64,000 nucleotides of DNA from Leifsonia tongyongensis (GTDB lineage: Bacteria > Actinomycetota > Actinomycetes > Actinomycetales > Microbacteriaceae). Positions 55,116 to 63,382 of this stretch are shown here, in pieces. Under the pieces are notes generated by a model. It was given only the letters and a program-made list of their open reading frames with translations. It was not told the origin of the DNA and did not search any database. The stretch lies in NCBI RefSeq assembly GCF_010686705.1, contig NZ_JAAGWY010000002.1, forward strand, positions 644,001 through 708,000, given 5' to 3'. Position numbers and translations under genes: made by a program. Numbering within the stretch: position 1 is the first letter of the stretch; every line of letters begins with the position of its first letter.

Positions 55116-56006
55116 TCAGCGGCCCAGGTTCACTCCGTGGACCCCGTTGTGGTACCGGAGCGCGGGGAACACCACGGAGACCGAGAATCCGACGCCGGGC
55201 ACCGTCTTCGCCGACAGGATTCCGCCGAAGAGCTCCGCGCGCTCGCGCATCTCGGTGATGCCTGCGCCTGAGATCGACTCGGTGAGCGCCTTGAGGTCGT
55301 CGTCGATCGTGTACTGCGTCGCCTCCGAGACCTGCGCATCGTCGAGCCCAGCGCGCCGCGCCGCAGCCCGGATGCCGTCGTCGTCGACCGTGACCTGCAG
55401 GCCTTCGCCGGTCCAGCCGAACCCGACCCGCACATCCGTTCCCGCCCCGCCGTGCTTGAGCGCATTCTCCAGCGTTCCCTGAAGGATGCGGAACACGGCC
55501 AGCTCGGCGCCGGGACGCAACTCGAAACGGTCACCCGTCTCTGTGAACGTCACCTGGAGACCGGCCTCACGCATCACCCGGAACAGGTCACGAGCCGAGT
55601 GCAGGCTCGGCTGCGGCACGGAGACCGCTTCGCCTTCGCGCACCACGGACTGCACCCGCCGCATGTCGGCCAGGGCATCCCTCGCATGCGATTCGAGTGC
55701 CGCCGTCGACCGCATCGCCGAGCCAGGGTCGGACTCGGCGGCGTAGCGGATGCCTCCGGCCTGGGTCACGAGGCGCGACACCGACTCGATGGCGACATCC
55801 TGAAGCTCCCTGATGATGCGCATCCGCCCCGCCTGTTCGGCGAGTTCGAGCTCACGATCGATGCGCGTCCACTCCGTTTCGATGCGCTCATCGCTGCGCC
55901 TGCGGCTCGACGACCGTGCCAGCAGCCAGAGCACCAGGAACACGACAGCAGCGACCAATGCGGCGATCGTGATGATCGCCGACAAGCCGTTCGACAGCCC
56001 TAACAT
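55116..56006 (-). CDS. NarL-type histidine-kinase-like protein lacking the phospho-acceptor His
   Basis: 296 residues. One N-terminal membrane helix (about 8-30), a helical dimerisation segment, and an HATPase_c domain (about 160-290) with the N-box ENALKHGG, VTVDDDG, and GITEMRERAELFGG. The HisKA_3 box reads RELQDVAIESVS where relatives have ELHDVxAHSLS, so His is replaced by Gln and autophosphorylation is unlikely. No response regulator is adjacent. It may modulate the kinase at 57183 or act as a phosphatase. GAGGGAG precedes the ATG, inside a hairpin. Confidence 0.83.
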   Translation of the reverse strand: MLGLSNGLSAIITIAALVAAVVFLVLWLLARSSSRRRSDERIETEWTRIDRELELAEQAGRMRIIRELQDVAIESVSRLVTQAGGIRYAAESDPGSAMRSTAALESHARDALADMRRVQSVVREGEAVSVPQPSLHSARDLFRVMREAGLQVTFTETGDRFELRPGAELAVFRILQGTLENALKHGGAGTDVRVGFGWTGEGLQVTVDDDGIRAAARRAGLDDAQVSEATQYTIDDDLKALTESISGAGITEMRERAELFGGILSAKTVPGVGFSVSVVFPALRYHNGVHGVNLGR

Positions 56007-56014
56007 GAAACTCC

Positions 56015-56047
56015 CTCTGGGCCGCGCGGGGAGCGTGCGGCCCAGAG
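56015..56047 (-). terminator. Hairpin between the SHOCT gene and the kinase-like gene
   Basis: CTCTGGGCCGC and GCGGCCCAGAG form an 11-bp stem with an 11-nt loop. On the minus strand its 3' arm runs into the GAGGGAG ribosome binding site of the gene at 56006, so it could end the upstream message or mask that site. Confidence 0.6.
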
Positions 56048-56064
56048 GAGTCTACCCAGCGCGC

Positions 56065-56367
56065 TCAGGAACCGTTCTGGCGGTTCGCCCTCAGCACTTC
56101 GAGGCGCGCCCGGTACTCGGTCTCGTCGATGTCGCCCTGGGCGTAGCGTTCGGCCAGCGTCTGCTCGGCCGCCCGGGTGCCCGAGTTCCACCCGCGGGGT
56201 CCGTACCCGGCTGCTGCGGCGCGGCGCCAGCGGCGTCCGAAGAGCCCGAAGATCAGGAAGAAGAAGCCGATCCAGAAGAGCGGGATGAGCAGGAAGAACC
56301 AGGGGAATCCGAACCCGACCCAGGGTGTCGCGCAGACGACGGTCGCAGTGGCGAGTGAGGTGAACAT
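56065..56367 (-). CDS. SHOCT domain membrane protein
   Basis: 100 residues: a strongly hydrophobic N-terminal region (about 15-45, FPWFFLLIPLFWIGFFFLIFG), a basic linker, and a C-terminal SHOCT motif AEQTLAERYAQGDIDETEYRARLEVL (about 67-92). SHOCT motifs mediate assembly of membrane-associated complexes; the role here is unknown. Lies between two kinase-type genes on the same strand. Confidence 0.85.
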   Translation of the reverse strand: MFTSLATATVVCATPWVGFGFPWFFLLIPLFWIGFFFLIFGLFGRRWRRAAAAGYGPRGWNSGTRAAEQTLAERYAQGDIDETEYRARLEVLRANRQNGS

Positions 56368-56523
56368 GATGAGGCATCCAATCGGTGGGTGGGGATCCGC
56401 GGTGTGCGAATCGATGCCTCCAGCCTCGCCGGGCGCCCGCGTTCGCGAATCCGCCGGCCGGAGTGAATCCGGCTACTCCCCCGGGAGCATCCGACCGATC
56501 AGCGGGAGCACGCGTCGCCCGGC

Positions 56524-57186
56524 CTACTGCCAGCCGGGCTGGACGAGCCCGGTCTCGTAGGCGACGACCACGAGGTGAACGCGATCGCGGGCATCCAGTT
56601 TCGTCATGATGCGCGAGACATGCGTCTTCGCCGTGAGCGGGCTGAGGAAGAGCTCTCCGCCGATCTCGCTGTTGGTGAGGCCGCGCCCGACCAGGGCGAG
56701 CACCTCCCGCTCGCGGTCGGTGAGCGCGTCGAGCGTGGTCGTCGCAGGGGCGGTCTTCAGGCCGCCGGCCACACGTTCGAGCAGGCGCTTGGTGACGCCG
56801 GGCGAGAGCAGCGCATCCCCGGCCGCCGCCACGCGCACTGCGCGGATCAGGTCGACGGGCTCGGTGTCTTTCACGAGGAAGCCGCTCGCGCCCGCGCGGA
56901 TCGCCTGCGCGACGTACTCGTCGAGCTCGAAGGTGGTGACGATGACGATGTGCGTCGCCTTCAGCGCCGGGTCCCCCACGATCTGCTCCGTCGCCCAGAG
57001 GCCGTCACCGTCGGGCATCCGGATGTCCATGAGCACGACATCCGGCCGGGTGACGCGAGCCTGTTCCACGGCTTCGCGCCCCGTCGATGCCTCCGCGACG
57101 ACGTCGATGTCCGGCTCGGCGTCGAGAAGCGCATGGAAGCCGGCACGCACGAGATGCTGGTCGTCGGCCAGCAGGACGCGGATCAC
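56524..57186 (-). CDS. NarL/LuxR-type response regulator
   Basis: 220 residues. Receiver domain with LLADDQHLVRAGF, the phospho-acceptor Asp in VVLMDIRMPDGDG (about 54), and FLVKD (switch Lys about 104). C-terminal LuxR HTH LTDREREVLALVGRGLTNSEI / AKTHVSRIMTKL (about 155-205). GTG start overlaps the kinase stop (GTGA), so it is coupled to the gene at 57183. Confidence 0.95.
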   Translation of the reverse strand: MIRVLLADDQHLVRAGFHALLDAEPDIDVVAEASTGREAVEQARVTRPDVVLMDIRMPDGDGLWATEQIVGDPALKATHIVIVTTFELDEYVAQAIRAGASGFLVKDTEPVDLIRAVRVAAAGDALLSPGVTKRLLERVAGGLKTAPATTTLDALTDREREVLALVGRGLTNSEIGGELFLSPLTAKTHVSRIMTKLDARDRVHLVVVAYETGLVQPGWQ

Positions 57187-58403
57187 CGGGTTCCGCCTTC
57201 GGCCGGCTGGGCGAGCGTTCGGATGGGGATGCGCGCGCTCACGCGGAATCCGCCGTCGGGCAGGTTGACCGCGTCGAACCGCCCGCCGAGGAGTTCGGCT
57301 CGTTCGCGCATGCCGAGCAGCCCGCCGCCCTCGTGGTCGGCCGAGGTGTCGACGCCGCGCCCGTCGTCGGTCACAGTGAGCACGTAGTCCTGACCCTCCT
57401 CGGCGAGTCGGATACGCACCGTCGTCGCCTGCGCGTGCCGGCCCACATTGGTGAGCGACTCCTGCACGACGCGGTAGAGGGCCAGCTGCACCGCGGGGGC
57501 GGGCGTCGTCGTGATGGCGTTGTCGAAGGTCACGTCGAGGCCGGCGCGCTCGTACGTGGTGACGAGGACCGGGATCCGCGCCAGATCGGGCTCCGGCGAA
57601 CGGGCGGCCTGCTCCCCCTCGGTGCGAAGGAAGCCGAGGACCCCCCTGACCTCCTCGAGCGCCTGCCCGCTGGTCGTCCTGATCGCGGCCAGCGCCTCCT
57701 TCGCCTTGTCGGGCTGGGTGTCGAACAGATGGAGGCCGACGCCCGCCTGCACGCTGATCTGCGAGAGCGAATGCGCGAGGACATCGTGGAGTTCGCGGGC
57801 GATGCGCACCCGCTCCGCCTCGGCGGCCGACACGCGGCGGGCGGCAACCTGCCGAGAGAGCTCGCGGTACCGTTCGCGCCGGTTGCGGATCGCTTCGCCG
57901 ACGCCGACGAGCAAGGTGAGGACGAGGGCGGTGATGAGCGGTCGGATGAGGGCGAGCGTCGTGCCCGTGACCAGGTAGGCGGTGAGGGGGCCGAGCACGG
58001 CGAGGCCGGCGACAGTCCCCCACGCCCACGTGCGAGCGCCGCGCACGACCGCACTCACCACGGCGAAAGCGAGGGGGACGGCGGCGAACGGCGGGCCTGC
58101 GCCCAGCGCGATGGCCGGCGTGCACAGGACGCCGATCGCGACGACCACGCGGCCGGGCTGTGAGCGGGCGAGAAGCAACAGGAACGACGACGCGAACGCA
58201 GCGAGCATCGCGATCACCAGCAGGGTGCTCGGCCACTCCTGGAGCACGATCGCCACGCCCGGCAGCTGGAAGATCAGGGCCACGAGGACGGGGAACCACC
58301 GGGCACCAGGCGGCCGCCTGCCCTGCCAGTTCGGCGGGCCACCCCAGCTCGGCCGCTCCCCGGCATGGCTCGACCAGCGCTCGTCGGGCTGGCTGGGTGG
58401 CAT
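57183..58403 (-). CDS. NarL-type sensor histidine kinase
   Basis: 406 residues. Short Pro-rich N-terminus, about five or six helices (about 35-175), HisKA_3 domain with the acceptor His in RIARELHDVLAHSLSQISVQ (about 200-220), and HATPase_c with VVQESLTNVGRHA, VTDDGRGV, GGGLLGMRERAELLGG. Signal unknown. ATG lies 6 nt after TACCAT on the minus strand; the abutting GGGGAG is too close to act as a ribosome binding site. Confidence 0.93.
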   Translation of the reverse strand: MPPSQPDERWSSHAGERPSWGGPPNWQGRRPPGARWFPVLVALIFQLPGVAIVLQEWPSTLLVIAMLAAFASSFLLLLARSQPGRVVVAIGVLCTPAIALGAGPPFAAVPLAFAVVSAVVRGARTWAWGTVAGLAVLGPLTAYLVTGTTLALIRPLITALVLTLLVGVGEAIRNRRERYRELSRQVAARRVSAAEAERVRIARELHDVLAHSLSQISVQAGVGLHLFDTQPDKAKEALAAIRTTSGQALEEVRGVLGFLRTEGEQAARSPEPDLARIPVLVTTYERAGLDVTFDNAITTTPAPAVQLALYRVVQESLTNVGRHAQATTVRIRLAEEGQDYVLTVTDDGRGVDTSADHEGGGLLGMRERAELLGGRFDAVNLPDGGFRVSARIPIRTLAQPAEGGTR

Positions 58404-58409
58404 CTCCCC

Positions 58410-58415
58410 ATGGTA
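58410..58415 (-). promoter_or_regulatory. Candidate -10 (TACCAT) for the two-component pair
   Basis: Minus-strand TACCAT, 6 nt, ATG at 58403. Confidence 0.45.
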
Positions 58416-58519
58416 GCCAGCGAGCCTGAGCGTGTAATCGGCCCGCGAGCCCAACCTCGGATACTCCCGCGGGAGTAGTCGACAAAGAAGGCCCGGAGAG
58501 TGGAGTCTCCGGGCCTCAG

Positions 58520-58592
58520 CTCCCCGACTTGGACTCGAACCAAGAACCTGCCGGTTAACAGCCGGCTGCTCTGCCAATTGAGCTATCGAGGA
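58520..58592 (-). tRNA. tRNA-Asn (anticodon GTT)
   Basis: 73 nt. Acceptor TCCTCGA/TCGGGGA, D-arm GCTCAATTGGCAGAGC, anticodon stem GCCGG/CCGGC with loop CTGTTAA (GTT), T-arm CTTGG-TTCGAGT-CCAAG, discriminator G. CCA is not encoded. Confidence 0.97.
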
Positions 58593-58685
58593 ATGCTTGA
58601 ACAGCGTAGCTACTTTATCAAAGGTTTCGGGTCCGCAAAATCGACCACGACCTCCGCGCGCGTCGGGCGCCGTTCACCTGCCGTT

Positions 58686-59696
58686 TCAGTAGCCGGCCGC
58701 CGGGTCGACCAGGCCGACGAAGCGCCCGCCGCCGAGGAAGGCCCCGACATTGATGCGGATGCGCTCGGCCAGCAGCGGCGCCGTCATCTCCGGCGTGTCC
58801 GCCGAATGGGGCGTGATCAGGCACCGCGGTTCGTCCCAGAGCGGATGACCGTCCGGCAGTGGCTCGGGATCCGTGACGTCGATACCCGCACCGGCGATCC
58901 GGGCGGAGGCCAATGCATCCACCAGCGCGTCGGTGTCGACGAGCCCGCCACGGGCGATGTTGACCAGGTACGCCGTCTCTTTCATCGCCTGCAGTTCCGG
59001 CGCGCCGATCAGGTGTCGCGTTCCGCCGGTGAGGGCGGCAGCCACGATCACGACGTCGGCATCCGGGAGCACCGCATCCAGCTGATCCGCCTGCACCGTC
59101 CTGAGGGCCCCGGCCACCGGTTCGGCGGACCGGCGCACGATCGTGATGTCGACGTCGAACGGCTCGAGCAGGCGCATGAGCTCGAGTGCGATCCCGCCCG
59201 CGCCGATGATCACGACACTCAGGCCGTACAGCGAGCGACCCTCGGGCACCGTGCTCCAGCTCGTCGCGACCACACGCTTCGGCAGCACCCGCAGGAGCGC
59301 GAGGGTCAGAGCGAGGGCGTGCTCGGCGACCGGTTCGGCATACGCGCCCTTGGCGCTCGTCCAGACGAGGCTCCGTAGATTCTCCGTCGCGAGCACATCC
59401 GCAAACGCGTCGACGCCCGCGTACGGGAGCTGGACCCATCCGATCTTCGGATGCGCGTTGAGCGCCTCGCGCAGTTCGGCTTCCGCCGTGTACGAGAGCC
59501 AGATCAGCCCGCGGGTGTCGTCGTCGAGCTCCGCCACCGTGCCGCCCCCGTCGTTCACCGCTTCCACGAACAACCGGCTCGGACGGGGAAGCACGGCGAT
59601 CGGGCCCGGCTCCGGCCGGTCGGCCTCCGGAAGCGACGTGCCCTCCTCGGCTACGACGGCGCGATGCTGGCCCGGCCTGCGCGGGTGGGGTGTCAT
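58686..59696 (-). CDS. D-isomer-specific 2-hydroxyacid dehydrogenase family protein
   Basis: 336 residues. NAD-binding core with VVIIGAGGIALELMRLLEPF (about 150-170), NIARGGLVDTDALVDAL (about 240-255) with the catalytic Arg, GAGIDVTDPEPLP with the Glu, and ITPHSAD with the His. The nucleotide motif reads GAGGIA rather than GxGxxG. Last gene of the ABC transporter operon, sharing ATGA with the preceding gene, so it probably acts on the imported compound or its product. Confidence 0.9.
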   Translation of the reverse strand: MTPHPRRPGQHRAVVAEEGTSLPEADRPEPGPIAVLPRPSRLFVEAVNDGGGTVAELDDDTRGLIWLSYTAEAELREALNAHPKIGWVQLPYAGVDAFADVLATENLRSLVWTSAKGAYAEPVAEHALALTLALLRVLPKRVVATSWSTVPEGRSLYGLSVVIIGAGGIALELMRLLEPFDVDITIVRRSAEPVAGALRTVQADQLDAVLPDADVVIVAAALTGGTRHLIGAPELQAMKETAYLVNIARGGLVDTDALVDALASARIAGAGIDVTDPEPLPDGHPLWDEPRCLITPHSADTPEMTAPLLAERIRINVGAFLGGGRFVGLVDPAAGY

Positions 59697-60571
59697 GCCT
59701 GGCCCTCCATCGTTCTGGTGCGGTCGCCGGTCGCCGACTGCGGGCGACTTTCCTTGCGCTTCTGGGGTGGCTTGAGTGCCGTCGCGAGTCCGCTGACGAA
59801 CGGGTGCTCGGGAGCGGCCAGCACGTCGTCGATCGGCCCGTAGCCGACGACCCGCCCCTCGTGCAGGACGGCGGCGTTCGTGGTGACCCGGCGCAGAACG
59901 GCGAGGTCGTGACTGACGATGATCGCGGAGAACCCGCGATGCTCGCGAAGCTGCCCCAGGAGGTCGATGACCGCGTCACGGACCGTCGCGTCGATCCCGG
60001 CCGTCGGCTCGTCGGCGACGAGAACCGACGGTCCGAGAACGAGCGCCCGGGCCAGGGCGACACGTTGGCGCTGGCCCGAGCTCAGCTCGTACGGGTACTT
60101 GGTGAGCACGCTCAGCGGCAGGTGGACGGTGTCGAGCATCGTGGCTGCTCGCTCCCCCGCGGCCCGCCGGCTGTAGCCGTGATCGCGTTCGAAAATGGGC
60201 AGCGAGACGTTCTCGGCGATGGTCAACGTCGGTTCGAGTGTGTTCGCGGCCTCCTGCTCGAGGAAGCCGACGTGGAAGGTGATCTCGGAGATGTCGCGTT
60301 TCCTGGCGCGCCGGAGCGAATGGCCGAGCACCGTCGCATCCCCGCCCGTGATCCGGGGGCCGGGGTCGGTCGCGCGCTTCGGGATCCCACGGCCGGACAG
60401 CACACGCGCGAGCGTCGACTTGCCCGACCCGGTCTCGCCGAGCAGGCCCAGGATCTCACCCGGCTCCACTCGGAGGCTGACACCGCGGAGGGCGACGTGG
60501 GCTGCACTCGCCCCCCGCGCGGGATATTCGACCGAGAGGTCACTGACGACGATCGCGGGAACTGGACTCAC
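59693..60571 (-). CDS. ABC transporter ATP-binding protein (third ATPase of the operon)
   Basis: 292 residues. Walker A LLGETGSGKST (about 44-54), Q-loop FLEQEA, signature LSSGQRQRVALARAL (about 165), Walker B SVLVADEPTAGID (about 185), H-loop VSHDL. Of the oligopeptide/nickel type, but a second, single ATPase in addition to the fused DF protein. GTG start, 9 bp after the fused gene. A -10-like TAGGGT that includes the upstream stop lies 6 nt before it. Confidence 0.9.
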   Translation of the reverse strand: MSPVPAIVVSDLSVEYPARGASAAHVALRGVSLRVEPGEILGLLGETGSGKSTLARVLSGRGIPKRATDPGPRITGGDATVLGHSLRRARKRDISEITFHVGFLEQEAANTLEPTLTIAENVSLPIFERDHGYSRRAAGERAATMLDTVHLPLSVLTKYPYELSSGQRQRVALARALVLGPSVLVADEPTAGIDATVRDAVIDLLGQLREHRGFSAIIVSHDLAVLRRVTTNAAVLHEGRVVGYGPIDDVLAAPEHPFVSGLATALKPPQKRKESRPQSATGDRTRTMEGQA

Positions 60572-60577
60572 ACTTCG

Positions 60578-60583
60578 ACCCTA
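60578..60583 (-). promoter_or_regulatory. Candidate internal -10 (TAGGGT) overlapping a stop codon
   Basis: The TAG stop of the fused ATPase gene is the first half of TAGGGT, followed by 6 nt and the GTG at 60571. It may allow separate leaderless expression of the last two genes, or be chance. Confidence 0.3.
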
Positions 60584-62272
60584 GGCGCTTTGCTCCTTCA
60601 ACGCGCGCAGGGCGGCCCGGCGTTCGGCCTGTTCCACGGGGTTCGGCACCGGAAGCGACGCCAGGAGCCGTTGCGTGTACGGATCCTGTGGCGCACCGAG
60701 CACCTGTTCCCCGGTGCCCTCCTCCACGAGCTTGCCCCGGTGAAGCACCGCGATGCGATCGGCCAGCAGGTCGACGACGGCGAGGTCGTGGCTGATGAAC
60801 AGCGATGCAAACCCGAATTCCTTCTGCAGTTCCGCGAAGAGTTCGAGAACCCGAGCCTGCACCGAGACGTCGAGTGCCGAGGTCGGCTCGTCCGCGATGA
60901 GCAGGGTCGGCTCGAGCGCGAGCGCCCGCGCGAGACTCGCCCGCTGGCGCTGCCCGCCGCTCAGCTCGTGCGGGAAGCGGTCGCCGTACGCACGTGGGAG
61001 CTGGACCGCCTCGAGCAGATCGTCCACTCGTCCCCGCGCGGCTGCGGGGCTCTGCGCGCGGCCGTGCACAACGAGCGGCTCGGCCACGCACTCGGCGATG
61101 GTCAGCAGCGGGTTGAAGCTCGAGGCCGGATCCTGGAAGACGAACCCGATGTCGCTGCGCACCTTCTTGAAACGGCGCTCCGACACCCCGTTCATCTCGA
61201 TGCCCAGGACATCGAGCGAGCCACCGGTCACCTTGGTGAGACCGCCGATCGCCCGTCCGATGGTCGTCTTGCCCGAACCGCTCTCCCCCACGAGGCCGAG
61301 CACTTCGCCCGCACGGATCTGGAGGCTCACCCCGTCGACGGCGACGAAGCCCGGCCGGCCCATCCGCCCGGGGTACTGGATGCGCAGATCGGTCGCCTTG
61401 ACGACCGGCTTCACGTCATCCCAGCCCTCGTGGCGCGTCTCGGCGCGTTCGCGCGTCTGCAGCGCTCCCTGACCGATGTGCGGGACGGACGCGAGCAGTC
61501 GCTTGGTGTACGGATCCTGCGGCGAAGCGAACAGGGTCTTCGCATCCGCCTCCTCGACGACCTTCCCCTGGTACATGACCGCGACACGGTCGGCGAGGTC
61601 GGCGACGACCCCCATGTTGTGCGTGATCAGGACGATCGCGGCACCGAATTCGTCGCGGCACCGGCGCAGCAAGTCGAGGATCTCGGCCTGGACGGTGACA
61701 TCGAGCGCCGTCGTCGGCTCGTCGGCCACGATGAGACCCGGATTCAGGACCAGGGCCATCGCGATGACGACGCGCTGCTTCTGGCCGCCCGAGAATTGGT
61801 GCGGATAGTACTTGTACCGCAGCTCGGGATCGGGGATGCCGACCCGGCCCAGGATCTCGATCGCCTTCTTGCGAGCCGCGGCCTTCGACAGCTTGCCGTG
61901 GGCCCGCAGGCCCTCCTCGATCTGCCATCCGACGGTGTAGACGGGATTGAGCGCCGTCGACGGCTCCTGGAACACCATTGCGACATCGGTGCCGCGCACC
62001 TCGCGCAGGTGGCGCTTCGTGAGGCGAACGATGTCGGCTTCCGTACCTCCGTCACGACTGCGCAGGATCACCGCACCCGACGCCGTCGCCGTCTCCGGAA
62101 GGAGCCCGAGAATCGTCTTCGCGGTGACGGTCTTGCCACTGCCGCTCTCGCCGACGATCGCCAGCACTTCACCGGGCCCGACATGAAGGGTCACGCCATC
62201 GACGGCCTTGACCGCACCGGCGTCCGTCGAGAAGGAGACGGCCAGATTGTTGATGTCCACGATGTCGGTCAT
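60581..62272 (-). CDS. Dipeptide/oligopeptide ABC transporter, fused DppD-DppF-type ATPase
   Basis: 563 residues with two ABC cassettes. First half: Walker [14 protein letters not shown], signature [15 protein letters not shown], Walker [13 protein letters not shown]. Second half (from about 300): Walker [14 protein letters not shown], signature [15 protein letters not shown], Walker [13 protein letters not shown]. Both end with the QDPYT(K/Q)RLLAS segment of the peptide/nickel family. ATG overlaps the stop of the permease gene (ATGA). Powers uptake through the two permeases encoded upstream. Confidence 0.95.
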   Translation of the reverse strand: MTDIVDINNLAVSFSTDAGAVKAVDGVTLHVGPGEVLAIVGESGSGKTVTAKTILGLLPETATASGAVILRSRDGGTEADIVRLTKRHLREVRGTDVAMVFQEPSTALNPVYTVGWQIEEGLRAHGKLSKAAARKKAIEILGRVGIPDPELRYKYYPHQFSGGQKQRVVIAMALVLNPGLIVADEPTTALDVTVQAEILDLLRRCRDEFGAAIVLITHNMGVVADLADRVAVMYQGKVVEEADAKTLFASPQDPYTKRLLASVPHIGQGALQTRERAETRHEGWDDVKPVVKATDLRIQYPGRMGRPGFVAVDGVSLQIRAGEVLGLVGESGSGKTTIGRAIGGLTKVTGGSLDVLGIEMNGVSERRFKKVRSDIGFVFQDPASSFNPLLTIAECVAEPLVVHGRAQSPAAARGRVDDLLEAVQLPRAYGDRFPHELSGGQRQRASLARALALEPTLLIADEPTSALDVSVQARVLELFAELQKEFGFASLFISHDLAVVDLLADRIAVLHRGKLVEEGTGEQVLGAPQDPYTQRLLASLPVPNPVEQAERRAALRALKEQSA

Positions 62273-63381
62273 GGCCGAACCCCGATTCCGTGTTCGTCGA
62301 AACTCTCTCCGCCTTCGAGACCGTCCAGACCGCCGGGGCCCGCCGTGAGGGTGCCACCGGGAACCACCGAGGTCTCGGCGACCTCACCAGCCGCCATCGC
62401 GACCGCGCGGCGACCGCGCAGACGCGGGTCGGCGAGGTCGTTCAGGCTCTCGCCGACGAGGGTGATGCCGAGGACGGCGAGGACGATCGCGACACCGGGG
62501 TAGACGGCCGTCCACCAGATGCCGCTGGTCACATCCGCGAGCGACTTGTTCAGGTCGTAGCCCCACTCGGCAGCGGACGTCGGCTCGATGCCGAAGCCGA
62601 GGAAGCCGAGGCCAGCGAGGGTCAGGACCGCCTCTGAGGAGTTCAGGGTGAAGATCAGCGGAAGCGTGCGCGTGGAATTGCGGAACACGTGGCGGAACAT
62701 GATGCGCGAGTTGCTGGCGCCGATCACCTTCGCCGACTCGACGTACGCCTCGGCCTTGATCCTCACCGCCTCCGAACGGATGACACGGAAGTACTGCGGA
62801 ATATAGACCACCGTGATCGAGATCGCGGCCGCCATGATTCCACCCCACAGGTTCGACTGGCCGCCGCTGATCGCGATCGCGACGACGATCGCCAGCAGCA
62901 GGGACGGGAAGGCGAAGACCGCATCAAGGATCACGACCAGGACCCGGTCGAGCCAGCCACCGAAGTAGCCGCTGATGAGACCGAGGAAGATCCCGGCGAA
63001 GATCGACAGGACGACCGCGACGATGATCACGAGGATCGCGGTCTGGGCGCCCCAGAGCACACGCGAATAGACGTCGTAGCCGCCCACAGTGGTGCCCCAG
63101 ATGTGAGCGGGGCTCGGCGGCTGCTGCGACCCGAACGGCCCGCTGGCATCGCGCAGCTGCGCGAAACCGTACGGGGCGATGACCGGTGCGAAGATCGCGA
63201 CGAAGATGAAGATCGCCGTGATGACGAGGCCGACGACGAGCATGCCACGCTGCAGGCCGACGCTCTGGCGGAACTGGTGGATGACCGGGATGCGGTCGAG
63301 AAGACTGCGCTTGGGCGGTGCGGCAACGACTGCGGCTGCGGCTTCGGTTTCGGTTTCGGGCTGAATCGACTGCTCCGACAT
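62269..63381 (-). CDS. ABC transporter permease, DppC type
   Basis: 370 residues. Six-helix permease with an N-terminal tail; the EAA-like loop reads RSEAVRIKAEAYVESAKVIG (about 205-225), and RIMFRHVFRNSTRTLPLI follows, as in DppC/OppC. The C-terminus after the last helix has an Ala/Gly-rich extension of about 40 residues. Starts 1 bp after the DppB-type gene; coupled to the fused ATPase. Confidence 0.94.
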   Translation of the reverse strand: MSEQSIQPETETEAAAAVVAAPPKRSLLDRIPVIHQFRQSVGLQRGMLVVGLVITAIFIFVAIFAPVIAPYGFAQLRDASGPFGSQQPPSPAHIWGTTVGGYDVYSRVLWGAQTAILVIIVAVVLSIFAGIFLGLISGYFGGWLDRVLVVILDAVFAFPSLLLAIVVAIAISGGQSNLWGGIMAAAISITVVYIPQYFRVIRSEAVRIKAEAYVESAKVIGASNSRIMFRHVFRNSTRTLPLIFTLNSSEAVLTLAGLGFLGFGIEPTSAAEWGYDLNKSLADVTSGIWWTAVYPGVAIVLAVLGITLVGESLNDLADPRLRGRRAVAMAAGEVAETSVVPGGTLTAGPGGLDGLEGGESFDEHGIGVRP

Positions 63382-63382
63382 G

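Noticed and set aside
59690-62503. Long plus-strand open frame (937 codons) opposite the ABC ATPase genes
   Set aside because: No motifs; the minus strand carries complete Walker and signature motifs.
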